Shown here piece after piece: positions 35,193 through 43,584 of a stretch of DNA of 64,000 nucleotides (positions are counted from its first letter, which is position 1; the number at the start of each line of letters is the position of its first letter). Under the pieces are notes generated by a model. The model was not told the DNA's origin and did no database searches. It saw only the letters and a list, made by a program, of their open reading frames with translations. The position numbers and the translations under genes are program-made. The DNA comes from Litorivita pollutaquae (lineage in GTDB: Bacteria > Pseudomonadota > Alphaproteobacteria > Rhodobacterales > Rhodobacteraceae), in assembly GCF_003205515.1 (NCBI RefSeq), contig NZ_KZ826482.1, positions 1-64,000 of the forward strand, given 5' to 3'.

Positions 35193-35230
35193 CCCCGATG
35201 CGGCTTCCTTCCCCGCGTCGGGGCTTTCCT
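35193..35230 (+). terminator. Terminator at the end of the head module
   Basis: CCCCGATGCGG (35193-35203) pairs with CCGCGTCGGGG (35213-35223), one G-U, followed by a T-rich tail. It closes the satellite operon. Confidence 0.7.
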
Positions 35231-35587
35231 TTATTCATCCACTAGAAGGTGAGAAATTCTGCCGCGAATTTGCTCAAGTTCCTCTGGTGTATACTCATCA
35301 GGGCAATGGAAATAACCTTGAAGCATCCCCCATGCATCTCCTACTTGCCAAGGCATACCGATGTTCTCGGGGCCGTTGCCCATGTCCATGATGCGAGGAA
35401 AAGGAAACGGTTGATCGTCCGATACAGGGTTCCCTTTATAATTTAGTCTTGCAAGGTAGTGTGTGGCTAAATCGAAAGCCAATTTTCGTTCTTCGTCGCT
35501 TGCTCCATCGAGGCAACGGGACGCTTTTAGTGTTAATGCCATTGACCTATACGATCGATCTTCAGTCTTTGGTTTGGTCACGTCCAT
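35231..35587 (-). CDS. Hypothetical accessory protein at the satellite right end
   Basis: A 118-residue acidic protein (MDVTKPKTEDRSYRSMALTL ... RGRISHLLVDE) on the opposite strand to all other island 2 genes. Such end-located opposite-strand genes in phage satellites are often cargo, for example phage-interference or defence functions, but no family is recognisable here. The ATG at 35587 has GAGGAG only one base upstream, so the start could be 35542 instead. Confidence 0.5.
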   Translation of the reverse strand: MDVTKPKTEDRSYRSMALTLKASRCLDGASDEERKLAFDLATHYLARLNYKGNPVSDDQPFPFPRIMDMGNGPENIGMPWQVGDAWGMLQGYFHCPDEYTPEELEQIRGRISHLLVDE

Positions 35588-35610
35588 ACTCCTCAAATTC
35601 GATATGCTAC

Positions 35611-35630
35611 CGTTACCCTAAACGTTACCC
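35611..35630 (+). repeat. CGTTACCC direct repeats at the right end of island 2
   Basis: CGTTACCC at 35611-35618 and 35623-35630, a 12-base period, matches the motif in the GTGTTACCCC repeats beside the integrase. Candidate second set of integrase arm sites, 57 bases from the tRNA. Confidence 0.5.
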
Positions 35631-35649
35631 CTGAGAAAATCCAAAGAAA

Positions 35650-35680
35650 AAGGGCCTAGCTGATTGCCAGCTAAGCCCTT
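35650..35680 (-). terminator. tRNA-Asn terminator
   Basis: Read on the minus strand, AAGGGC-(TTAGCTGG)... folds with CAGCTA and GCCCTT into a hairpin followed by TTTTTC, just past the tRNA CCA end. It would stop tRNA-Asn transcription before the island; this terminator lies inside island 2, so it came in with the element. Confidence 0.75.
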
Positions 35681-35688
35681 GAATTCTT

Positions 35689-35763
35689 TGGCTCCGGCGG
35701 TAGGGATCGAACCTACGACCAATTGATTAACAGTCAACTGCTCTACCGCTGAGCTACGCCGGA
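35689..35763 (-). tRNA. tRNA-Asn (GTT)
   Basis: A complete 75-base cloverleaf on the minus strand: TCCGGCG acceptor, D-arm GTAGCTCAGCGGTAGAGC, anticodon loop CTGTTAA with anticodon GTT, T-arm with GGTTCGATCC and an encoded CCA. All stems pair. The 3' end (35689 side) is the target of both integrated elements, and the gene is restored intact after integration. Confidence 0.95.
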
Positions 35764-35844
35764 ACACGAGGGGTGATATAGCGACAGTGTTTTGTGCCGT
35801 CCAGTGGGTTTTTGCGTTTATTTGGAGTTTTTGCGATTTTCTCC

Positions 35845-36765
35845 CTACACGCGTCTGAACTGCGTTTCGGCAGTCAGCGGGCCGTTCGGGGCGGCCATTG
35901 ATTTCCCCGTCAGATCAATGAGATGTGCAAGAACATTGCGGGCGGCGGCGCCCAAGAGGGCGGGCGGCGTATCGACATAGATCGCGCGGGCGAGTTCACT
36001 TGCGGTTGCCGGGCCGGCTTCCAGCGCGGTCAAAATCTCGGCTTCCCGGCCAAGACGGTGCGCCACCAGCCAATCGAGCCGTGCCTTCGGGTCGCTCACC
36101 GGCGCGCCATGCCCCGGGTAGTAAATCCGCGCCGGAACACCGGCCAGTGCAGCGCAGGACGCCATAAAATCGGTCAGGTCGCCATCGGGCGGCGAGACCA
36201 TCGAACTGGCCCAACCCATGACGTGATCGCCGGTAAACACTGCATCGCCCCAAATGAAGGAGATGTGGTTGCAAAAATGTCCGGGAGTCGGCAGCACCCG
36301 CACCGCCCATTCGGCCGTTTCTATAACATCGCCTGCGGCGATACGGATGTCGGGCGCGAATTGCGCATCGATGCCTTCGCCGCCGCGAATCTCACCCACT
36401 GCGGCCAATTGCTCCATCATTGCGCTGCGCCCGGTGCTTGAATCGCCAAGCGCATAGACCGGCGCACCGGTCTCGCGGCTCAAAGCGCGCGACAATGGCG
36501 AATGGTCCACATGCGAATGCGTAATGAGGATGTGAGTAATCTTTTGCCCGGCGCCGATACTGTTCAAAATGGCGTCCAACTGCCGGGCCCCGACGTCACC
36601 ATCGGGCCCGGGGTCGATCACGGCAACTTCGTCGGTGCCGAGCAAATAGGTATTGGTGCCGCGATAGGTCATCGGCGAGGGATTCGGCGCAACGATCCGG
36701 CGTAGCCCCGGCTCCAAGTGTTCCACCGTGGCCACGGGCGGGTCGAAAGTGTCGGGGGCAAGCAT
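35845..36765 (-). CDS. MBL-fold metallo-hydrolase
   Basis: A 306-residue metallo-beta-lactamase-fold enzyme. The zinc motif HSHVDHS lies near residue 92-98, and further metal ligands are the His in PTPGHFCNH and Asp in FTGDHV. It has a C-terminal winged-helix-like tail, as in the LACTB2-like group. The ATG at 36765 has GAAGGAAA upstream; earlier in-frame codons overlap the divergent kinase gene region. The substrate is unknown. Divergent from the kinase gene, with 106 bases between. Confidence 0.8.
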   Translation of the reverse strand: MLAPDTFDPPVATVEHLEPGLRRIVAPNPSPMTYRGTNTYLLGTDEVAVIDPGPDGDVGARQLDAILNSIGAGQKITHILITHSHVDHSPLSRALSRETGAPVYALGDSSTGRSAMMEQLAAVGEIRGGEGIDAQFAPDIRIAAGDVIETAEWAVRVLPTPGHFCNHISFIWGDAVFTGDHVMGWASSMVSPPDGDLTDFMASCAALAGVPARIYYPGHGAPVSDPKARLDWLVAHRLGREAEILTALEAGPATASELARAIYVDTPPALLGAAARNVLAHLIDLTGKSMAAPNGPLTAETQFRRV

Positions 36766-36871
36766 GGCATTTCCTTCGGTTGGGATCGTGTCAATCGGTG
36801 TCTTTGGCGCTTTGCGGCGGCCTGCGCGCCAAAGGGCTTTCGCTCGGTCGCGCGCAGGGGTAGGTTTAACC

Positions 36872-38164
36872 ATGTCTTTTCTCTGGCTCAAACGCTATAT
36901 GCCACGCAGCCTCTATGGGCGCGCACTTCTCATCTTGATCCTGCCGGTTTTGACTTTGCAACTGGTGGCTTCTGTCCTGTTTTTGCAGCGCCATTTCGAG
37001 GGGGTCACCCAAGAGATGACACGCAATATGGCCCGCGAGGTGGAATTGTTGCTCGGCGCGGCGCAAACTCCTTTGGAGCAATCAGCATTGGCGCAGGCGT
37101 TGGATATCAAAATCCGCCCCGCCGCAGTGGTGCCGGATGAGGATTCGCGCCGCTGGTATGATTTGTCCGGCCTCGTGGTGATCCGCGAGATGACGGCATT
37201 GTTGCCGCAGGTCCGCGCCGTGGAATTGCCCGATGATCATATCGTGCGCCTTTATATAGCGGGGGCGCAAGGCCCGGTGGAAATCCAATTTCCGCGCCAT
37301 CGGGTTGCCCCCAAAAACCCCCACCAACTCTTTGTGAATATGGTGTTTTTTGGTGCGTTGATGACGTTGATTGCTTTTGTCTATCTGCGCAACCAATTGC
37401 GCCCCATCACCCGCATGGCGCAGGCCGCAGAGGCCTTCGGGCGCGGGCGGCATGTGGCCTATCGCCCCGCAGGGGCCAATGAGGTGCGCGCGGCGGGCCA
37501 TGCGTTTTTGGACATGCGGGCGCGGATTGAGCGGCATTTGGAGCAACGCACATTGATGCTCTCGGGGGTGAGCCATGATTTGCGCACGCCGCTGACGCGG
37601 CTCAAGTTGGGTCTGTCGATGCTGGAAGACGAAGACGCCGCTGCGATGCAGCGCGATGTCGAGGATATGCAGCGGCTGCTCGATGAATTCCTGTCCTTTG
37701 CGCGTGGTGCCAGCGAGGGCGAGCCGGAGAAAACCGATCCCATTGCCTTGGTACGTGATATCATCGACGATGCGGTGCGTGCTGGACAGAAGGTGACATT
37801 GATCCGCGCCGAAGGGACGGGAACCTTGATGTTGCGGCCTATGGCCATCCGGCGGGCGGTGGAAAACCTGATCGCAAATGGCGTGCATTACGGCCAACAC
37901 GTGGAGGTTTCGGTATCTTTGACCGACAAAAGCCTGCGTATTCGCGTCGAAGATGACGGGCCGGGCATACCTGAGGCGCAGCGTGAAGAAGCGCTCAAAC
38001 CCTTTGCACGTTTGGAACCCGCCCGAAATCAGAACCGCAGCACCGGCGTCGGGCTTGGCCTGTCGATCGCCAATGATACCGCGCGGGCCCATGGCGGAAT
38101 TTTGCGGCTCGGCAGCAGCGAACGGTTGGGTGGTCTGCGTGCCGACATCGTCATTGCGCGTTAA
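36872..38164 (+). CDS. EnvZ-like sensor histidine kinase
   Basis: A 430-residue inner-membrane kinase. An N-terminal membrane helix (LILILPVLTLQLVASVLF) and a second near MVFFGALMTLIAFVYL flank a periplasmic domain of about 140 residues, then a HAMP linker. The phosphorylated histidine is in GVSHDLRTPLTRL, N-box ENLIANGVHYG, and G-boxes EDDGPGIP and TGVGLGLSIA. The overall plan is that of EnvZ (osmolarity/porin control). The ATG at 36872 is preferred over an upstream frame that would run into the divergent promoter. No response regulator is next to it; the partner must be elsewhere. Confidence 0.85.
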   Translation: MSFLWLKRYMPRSLYGRALLILILPVLTLQLVASVLFLQRHFEGVTQEMTRNMAREVELLLGAAQTPLEQSALAQALDIKIRPAAVVPDEDSRRWYDLSGLVVIREMTALLPQVRAVELPDDHIVRLYIAGAQGPVEIQFPRHRVAPKNPHQLFVNMVFFGALMTLIAFVYLRNQLRPITRMAQAAEAFGRGRHVAYRPAGANEVRAAGHAFLDMRARIERHLEQRTLMLSGVSHDLRTPLTRLKLGLSMLEDEDAAAMQRDVEDMQRLLDEFLSFARGASEGEPEKTDPIALVRDIIDDAVRAGQKVTLIRAEGTGTLMLRPMAIRRAVENLIANGVHYGQHVEVSVSLTDKSLRIRVEDDGPGIPEAQREEALKPFARLEPARNQNRSTGVGLGLSIANDTARAHGGILRLGSSERLGGLRADIVIAR

Positions 38165-38320
38165 GCGCGAGGGCGCGCGATTGGTCGTGCCGATACAAGG
38201 AATATTCGAGGACAAGTAGTCGGGAGACGCAGCGGCGGGGGTTTTACGCGCCGTGAATTTATTAAAACCCGTGTCTTTATTGAAACCAAAGACGGAAACC
38301 AAAAAACGATCGGCGGCATT

Positions 38321-38397
38321 TGGTAGGCCCGGCAGGACTTGAACCCGCAACCAAAGCGTTATGAGCGCTCTGCTCTAACCAATTGAGCTACAGGCCC
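38321..38397 (-). tRNA. tRNA with CAT anticodon (Met, or Ile2 before lysidine modification)
   Basis: A complete 77-base cloverleaf with encoded CCA; the anticodon loop is CTCATAA. The acceptor stem GGGCCTG/CGGGCCT contains two G-U pairs, including position 1-72. It is not the initiator type, which has the C1-A72 mismatch. The acceptor resembles tRNA-Ile more than elongator tRNA-Met, so it may be tRNA-Ile2, but sequence by eye cannot settle this. Confidence 0.85.
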
Positions 38398-38524
38398 GCC
38401 GTGGGTGTGATTATGCGCGCGGGCGGCGCGGGTCAAGAGGCGGAGCGTGCGATTTGCGCGGCAGGCGTGGACAGCGGCGCGCCATTGCGCTATCGCGGGC
38501 GCGATATCGGCAAAGGGGGCTCTC

Positions 38525-39592
38525 ATGAGCAGCGACAATAGCACATCGACGACGGGTAAGAACGGCATCACCTATGCGGACGCAGGTGTGGATATTGATG
38601 CGGGCAATGCTTTGGTGGACCGGATCAAACCGGCGGCCAAGCGGACCAATCGTTCGGGTGTGATGTCCGGTCTTGGCGGGTTTGGCGCGCTCTTTGATCT
38701 CAAAGGCGCCGGTTACAACGATCCGATCCTTGTCGGGGCGACGGATGGCGTCGGCACCAAGTTGCGCATCGCCATTGATACCGGCGAAGTCGACGGTGTT
38801 GGGATTGATCTGGTGGCCATGTGCGTCAATGATCTGGTGTGCCAAGGGGCCGAACCCTTGTTCTTCCTCGACTATTTCGCCACGGGAAAGCTTGAAACCG
38901 ACACGGCTGCGCGGATCATCGAGGGTATTGCAGAGGGCTGCGTGCGCTCTGGATGCGCATTGATCGGCGGCGAGACCGCAGAAATGCCCGGCATGTATCC
39001 GGAGGGCGATTTCGATCTGGCCGGTTTTGCCGTCGGCGCGATGGAACGCGGTACCGATTTGCCCGCCGGTGTGACCAAGGGCGATGTGTTGCTGGGCCTT
39101 GCTTCGGACGGCATCCATTCCAACGGTTATAGCCTCGTGCGCAAATTGGTTGAGGTGTCCGGCCTTGGTTGGGGCGACGATTGTCCTTGGACCGAGGGCA
39201 CGCTTGGCGCGGCCTTGCTCACGCCGACGCGGCTTTATGTGACGCAATCTCTGGCGGCGGTGCGGGCAGGGGGCGTGCATGCGCTGGCCCATATCACCGG
39301 CGGCGGTTTGACCGAAAACCTGCCACGGGTGTTGCCCGATGGATTGGGCGCGGATATCGACCTTGGCGCGTGGGACTTGCCGCCAGTGTTCAAATGGCTT
39401 GCCGCAACCGGCAACATGGCCGAAAGCGAATTGCTCAAGACGTTCAATTGCGGTGTTGGCATGATTTTGTCGGTCGCTGCAGATGAGGCCGATGCACTGA
39501 CCGCCTTGCTGCAAAGCGAAGGCGAAACTGTTTACCGCCTTGGCACGGTCACCGAGGGCGCGGGTGTGCGTTACGCGGGATCGCTCTTGTGA
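38525..39592 (+). CDS. purM: Phosphoribosylformylglycinamidine cyclo-ligase
   Basis: A 355-residue enzyme of purine synthesis that closes the imidazole ring to give AIR. Family segments present include [53 protein letters not shown] and [14 protein letters not shown]; the glycine-rich loop and metal-binding aspartates are in place. The start is ATG 38525 with AAAGGGGG upstream. The stop overlaps the purN start (GTGA), so the two are coupled. Confidence 0.95.
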   Translation: MSSDNSTSTTGKNGITYADAGVDIDAGNALVDRIKPAAKRTNRSGVMSGLGGFGALFDLKGAGYNDPILVGATDGVGTKLRIAIDTGEVDGVGIDLVAMCVNDLVCQGAEPLFFLDYFATGKLETDTAARIIEGIAEGCVRSGCALIGGETAEMPGMYPEGDFDLAGFAVGAMERGTDLPAGVTKGDVLLGLASDGIHSNGYSLVRKLVEVSGLGWGDDCPWTEGTLGAALLTPTRLYVTQSLAAVRAGGVHALAHITGGGLTENLPRVLPDGLGADIDLGAWDLPPVFKWLAATGNMAESELLKTFNCGVGMILSVAADEADALTALLQSEGETVYRLGTVTEGAGVRYAGSLL

Positions 39593-40182
39593 GCAAACGG
39601 GTTGCGATCCTGATTTCGGGGGGCGGCTCGAATATGGTCAAGCTGGCGCAAAGCATGGCCGGCGATCATCCTGCGCGGCCGGTTCTGGTCGCCTCGAACG
39701 ACCCGAAGGCCGGCGGATTGGACCGTGCCGCCGAAATGGGCATTTCCACTGCGGCGGTGGATCACCGCGCGTTCAAAGGCGACCGCCCCGCTTTTGAAGC
39801 GGCTTTGAGCGCGAAAATCGCGGCGGCCAATCCCGATATTATCTGCCTTGCCGGATTTATGCGCGTGTTGACCGAAGGGTTCGTGCGCCATTGGGAGGGG
39901 CGGATGATCAATATTCATCCGTCGCTTTTGCCGCTCTACAAAGGTCTGCACACCCATCAACGCGCCTTGGACGCGGGCGATCAGGAGGCCGGTTGCACCG
40001 TGCACGAGGTCACGGCCGCATTGGATGATGGGCCGATCTTGGGCCAGGCGCGGGTGCCGATCATCGCGGGCGACACGGCGGAAACATTGGCGGCGCGGGT
40101 TCTGGTGCAGGAACATGCGCTTTACCCCGCCGTTTTACGCCGATTTGCAGCAGGTGAACGCGCGCCGGTTTATTTACCATGA
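39589..40182 (+). CDS. purN: Phosphoribosylglycinamide formyltransferase
   Basis: A 197-residue enzyme transferring a formyl group from 10-formyl-tetrahydrofolate to GAR in purine synthesis. It has LISGGGSNM at the N-terminus, the formyl-transfer signature [20 protein letters not shown] with its Asn, His, and Asp (in LDDGPILGQ). The start is a GTG overlapping the purM stop, as is usual in this order. Full length. Confidence 0.95.
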   Translation: MSKRVAILISGGGSNMVKLAQSMAGDHPARPVLVASNDPKAGGLDRAAEMGISTAAVDHRAFKGDRPAFEAALSAKIAAANPDIICLAGFMRVLTEGFVRHWEGRMINIHPSLLPLYKGLHTHQRALDAGDQEAGCTVHEVTAALDDGPILGQARVPIIAGDTAETLAARVLVQEHALYPAVLRRFAAGERAPVYLP

Positions 40183-40317
40183 CCGGTTTACTTGCCATGA
40201 ATGGCGACGAAAATACCGATGCGGGCCGGGCCGCTTTCCAAACCCGATAAACTGCTTTATACCTTGGGATCAGGGCGTGGGCACACCTATAACAAGACGA
40301 GTAAAGATCGACCCCTG

Positions 40318-41478
40318 ATGCGAACACTCACAACAACTGAAGAGCTGGCGGCATTTTGCGCCGAGGCGCGCGGCCATGATTACGTGACCGTTGATACCGA
40401 ATTTCTGCGCGAGCGGACTTATTATTCCAAACTCTGCCTGATCCAATTGGCGATGCCGGGCACGGATGACAGCACCGGGGTTCTGGTTGACCCCTTGGCC
40501 GATGGCATCGCGTTGGATCCGTTATATGATCTGTTTCGCGACACATCTGTGGTCAAAGTGTTTCATGCAGCGCGGCAGGATCTCGAAATATTCTATGTCG
40601 ATGCGGGGGTGATCCCCGAGCCGCTGTTTGACACGCAGGTCGCGGCGATGGTTTGCGGATTTGGCGAACAGGCAGGGTATGAGACCCTCGTGCGCAAAAT
40701 CGCCAAGCAACCTCTTGATAAAACATCCCGTTTTACCGATTGGTCGCGCCGCCCCCTGACCGAGGCGCAGCAGAAATATGCGCTGGCTGATGTCACGCAT
40801 TTGCGGGTGATTTACGAATTTCTGGCCGCCGAATTGGAACGCACAGGCCGCGAGAAATGGGTGCGTGAGGAGCTTAAGGTCCTGACCTCGCCAGAAACCT
40901 ATGTGGTCCAACCTGAAGACGCATGGAAACGGGTGAAAACCCGCACGACCTCGGGAAAATTCCTCGCTATCGTGCGCGAATTGGCGCGATTCCGCGAAAT
41001 CTATGCACAATCGCGCAATGTGCCGCGCAACCGTGTTTATAAAGATGACGCCTTGGTTGAACTGGCCTCGACCAAGCCCCAAAACGCCCAAGATTTGGGG
41101 CGCTCGCGGCTTTTGTTGCGCGAGGCGCGCCGTGGCGATATCGCAGACGGGATTTTGGCCGCCATTAAAGCGGGGATCGCCTGTCCGCCGGACCAGATGC
41201 CCAAGGTGAGCAACGACCGTGACAAATTACAGGTCAACCCCGCCTTGGCCGACCTGTTGCGGGTGTTGTTAAAGGCGAAAACCGAAAGCTCTGGCGTGGC
41301 GCCGAAACTGATTGCGCCGGCGGCGGATCTGGATGCGATTGCAGCCGGGCTACGCGATGTCTCTGCCTTGCAAGGTTGGCGGCTTGAGGTGTTTGGAAAT
41401 GATGCGCTGCGGCTTTGCGAGGGGAAAATCGCGCTCTCGGCGAAGGGCAGCTCGGTGCGGATCGTCGATCTCGAGTGA
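40318..41478 (+). CDS. rnd: Ribonuclease D
   Basis: A 386-residue 3'-to-5' exoribonuclease that trims tRNA precursors. The DEDD exonuclease motifs are visible: DTEFLRE (residues near 22-28), VFHAARQDLEIF near 83, and KYALADVTHL near 157; the DnaQ-like domain is followed by HRDC-type helical domains (WVRELARFREIYAQSRNVPR). The ATG at 40318 is the start that preserves the family N-terminus. A terminator follows at 41515. Confidence 0.93.
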   Translation: MRTLTTTEELAAFCAEARGHDYVTVDTEFLRERTYYSKLCLIQLAMPGTDDSTGVLVDPLADGIALDPLYDLFRDTSVVKVFHAARQDLEIFYVDAGVIPEPLFDTQVAAMVCGFGEQAGYETLVRKIAKQPLDKTSRFTDWSRRPLTEAQQKYALADVTHLRVIYEFLAAELERTGREKWVREELKVLTSPETYVVQPEDAWKRVKTRTTSGKFLAIVRELARFREIYAQSRNVPRNRVYKDDALVELASTKPQNAQDLGRSRLLLREARRGDIADGILAAIKAGIACPPDQMPKVSNDRDKLQVNPALADLLRVLLKAKTESSGVAPKLIAPAADLDAIAAGLRDVSALQGWRLEVFGNDALRLCEGKIALSAKGSSVRIVDLE

Positions 41479-41514
41479 TCTGCGAAATACCGCGTGGGGA
41501 ATTGTAATCATATC

Positions 41515-41543
41515 AAAAAAGGCGCCTCAACCGGGCGCCTTTT
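41515..41543. terminator. Bidirectional terminator between rnd and the lipoprotein gene
   Basis: AAAAAAGGCGCC and GGCGCCTTTT form a perfect hairpin with a seven-base loop at 41521-41539, between convergent genes, with A and T runs on both sides. Confidence 0.85.
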
Positions 41544-41580
41544 GTCTGTCTGGCCACGCATGCCTTGAGGCGGCAACCTG

Positions 41581-42096
41581 TTATGGCCGTGCGCTCAAGG
41601 CATTGCTGGTGCCGGCGACGCGGACGGTTTTCACACCGGCCAATTCCTGATCGGTGAGGAACATCGCGGCGCTGATCTTGCGGCTGCGGTCGGGGCCATA
41701 AGCGGCGCGGTCGGGATGCGCGGCTTTGAGCGTATAGGACAATGTGCCCGCCTCCGCCGGATCCTCGATCAGCCGCACATCAAAAGCGCGTTGGGTTTGT
41801 GCCACGGCCTCGACCCGCAGGATTTTGCCGCCGGGCGCATCTTCGAGCCGCAGGGTGGTGATCTTGTCCACCGAAGTGCCAAGATAGGCCCCTTCTTGTT
41901 TTTCCAGATTGAGCGCTTGGCGTTCGGGGATCAACGGGTTTTTTGCGCCGGCTTCGGTGGTGGGTGCCGCCGCAGTGGCTGCGCGGTTCTTGCCGAACCA
42001 ATTGACCGGATTCATCCGTGATGTGCCGATGGACCCGCCGCCACAGCCCGCGAGCAGGAGCGATGAAATCGAAAGAGCGATAATAGATCTGCGCAT
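41581..42096 (-). CDS. Predicted lipoprotein of unknown function
   Basis: A 171-residue protein with an N-terminal lipoprotein signal, MRRSIIALSISSLLLAGCGG, where LLAGC is the lipobox and the cysteine would be lipidated. The mature part begins GGGSIGTSRMNPVNWFG and contains NPLIPERQALNLE, seen in small Rhodobacterales outer-membrane lipoproteins. Function is unknown. The start at 42096 is set by the signal. It is divergent from sufE. Confidence 0.75.
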   Translation of the reverse strand: MRRSIIALSISSLLLAGCGGGSIGTSRMNPVNWFGKNRAATAAAPTTEAGAKNPLIPERQALNLEKQEGAYLGTSVDKITTLRLEDAPGGKILRVEAVAQTQRAFDVRLIEDPAEAGTLSYTLKAAHPDRAAYGPDRSRKISAAMFLTDQELAGVKTVRVAGTSNALSARP

Positions 42097-42357
42097 GTCC
42101 CTGCCTCTTGGTCTTTTTATTTGAGTTACCCTATTGCAGCGCGCTTGAAAAGCCACAAGGCATTGCCGCCGGATCTCTAGGGGCGCAGCACCGCGCGAAA
42201 AACGGCGCGGACCGTGGTGCGGGGGCGCTCGACGCCGCGCCGTCTTCATGCGGCGCTCATCCCTCCGCGCGGGCCGCGAGGGGCTGGACCTTTTGCCGCG
42301 CGGCGCTTACCTGTGCTGCAACGCCCACGGGCAGGGAAACAGGTAAAGGGAACCGGT

Positions 42358-42768
42358 ATGGCAAGCGCGGCATTCGAAGACATCGTGGCGGATTTCGAGT
42401 TTCTGGAAGATTGGGAAGACCGTTACCGGTATGTCATTGAAGCGGGCAAGGCGATGGAGCCTTTGGACGCCGCGCTTTGTGTTCCGGCCACCAAAGTCGA
42501 CGGCTGTGCGTCGCAAGTCTGGCTACATCCGGTGATCGAGGACGGGGTGTTCCATTTCGACGGGGCCAGCGATGCGATGATTGTCTCGGGGCTGATCGCG
42601 GTGCTGCGCATGCTCTACAATGGGCTGACAGTGAAAGAGGTGACCGAGGTCAACGCCGCAGAGGAATTGGCGCGGCTTGGGCTGAACGACCATCTGTCGG
42701 CGCAACGGTCGAACGGTCTGCGTGCGATGATCGAACGTGTGCATCAGGTTGCCGCAGCTGCGGTTTGA
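42358..42768 (+). CDS. sufE: SufE family cysteine desulfuration protein
   Basis: A 136-residue protein that accepts sulfur from SufS and passes it to Fe-S assembly. The active cysteine is in VDGCASQVWL near residue 46; the family starts with DIVADFEFLEDWEDRYRYVI, and VSGLIAVLRMLYNGLT matches the helix near the active site. ATG 42358 is the natural start for this N-terminus. The downstream DUF1638 gene converges four bases away. Confidence 0.92.
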   Translation: MASAAFEDIVADFEFLEDWEDRYRYVIEAGKAMEPLDAALCVPATKVDGCASQVWLHPVIEDGVFHFDGASDAMIVSGLIAVLRMLYNGLTVKEVTEVNAAEELARLGLNDHLSAQRSNGLRAMIERVHQVAAAAV

Positions 42769-42772
42769 TCAT

Positions 42773-43489
42773 CTATGAAGTCTGATCCGGCTTGGCGGCC
42801 GGCACGGCCTGATCCGCGACGCGGGCCAGATCCGTCGCCAATTCGCCATATCCGGTAAGGCGCCTCTCATAGGATAGTCCCATGCGCGCGGCGCACTCTT
42901 GGGCGCGGGTCTCCAGAGCCGGATCCTCGACCTGTGCCAGATAGACCAAGCGTTCGTAATGGCCGAAATACATCGGCAACAATTCCGGATGGCGGTCCAA
43001 CCCCAAGGGCTTCCAAACGCAGGCCTCGAATTGCCGGACCAGAAAATCGGTAAGGTAAAAGGCGCGCATATCCGTGTCGCCGCGCGCTGCGGCGGCATCG
43101 ACCCCCTCATAAAAGGCATAGCAATGCGGCCCGCGCATCATCTGCGCGCCGGTTTCGTCGCACAATCGCTGCAAATCGCCGCCGGTGCCGCAATCGGCAT
43201 AAACCAGAAAAATCCGGTCAAACTCTGCGCCCCGGGTCTCGATCATGGCGCGCGCGGCCGGGGCGATTTTATCGGGGGTGTTGTGGAATTTCGCCGGCAA
43301 GCAAGCGATTTCAAGATGGGTCCAGCCGTTCAGCGCCCGCAGGTCGACGATCTCCCGTGCAAGGGCCCCACAGGCAATCAAAAGCACCCGCGCCGCCGCC
43401 GCAGGCACAAACGCACCGGTTTCGGTCAACCCCGCATCATCGGGCAGAACCGCTGCAGGCGATAGGTGATCGGGGGCAGGGCGGGGCAT
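42773..43489 (-). CDS. DUF1638 domain protein
   Basis: A 238-residue protein of the DUF1638 group. Recognisable segments are VLLIACGALAREIVDL, LEIACLPAKFHNTPDKI, RIFLVYADCGTGGDLQ, and YLTDFLVRQFEACVWKPLGL. Genes of this family are repeatedly found with corrinoid methyltransferase genes, so it likely acts in cobalamin-dependent methyl transfer; the biochemical role is not defined. The ATG at 43489 has GAGGATG upstream. It lies 95 bases downstream of the corrinoid protein on the same strand, so the two are probably co-transcribed. Confidence 0.8.
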   Translation of the reverse strand: MPRPAPDHLSPAAVLPDDAGLTETGAFVPAAAARVLLIACGALAREIVDLRALNGWTHLEIACLPAKFHNTPDKIAPAARAMIETRGAEFDRIFLVYADCGTGGDLQRLCDETGAQMMRGPHCYAFYEGVDAAAARGDTDMRAFYLTDFLVRQFEACVWKPLGLDRHPELLPMYFGHYERLVYLAQVEDPALETRAQECAARMGLSYERRLTGYGELATDLARVADQAVPAAKPDQTS

Positions 43490-43584
43490 CGCATCCTCAA
43501 AAATCGATAATTTCGCGGCACTTAAACGCAAAAGGCCCGCAGTTTTGCGGGCCTTGCGGTTATGCGCGGGGCGCGCGCGACCGC

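Larger units (their letters stand above)
25062..35687. mobile_element. Island 2: compact capsid-encoding phage satellite (cf-PICI-like)
   Basis: About 10.6 kb between the 50-bp tRNA copy and the intact tRNA-Asn. It contains an integrase, an AlpA-like regulator, a RepA-like helicase and a head module (TerL, HNH, capsid, protease, connector, portal, adaptor), then a terminator and one opposite-strand gene. No tail, baseplate, holin, endolysin or lytic repressor genes are present, and there is no space for them. Capsid-forming phage-inducible islands package themselves in their own heads and borrow helper tails. A defective prophage is the main alternative, but the gene set is compact and all frames are intact. 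Confidence 0.7.
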
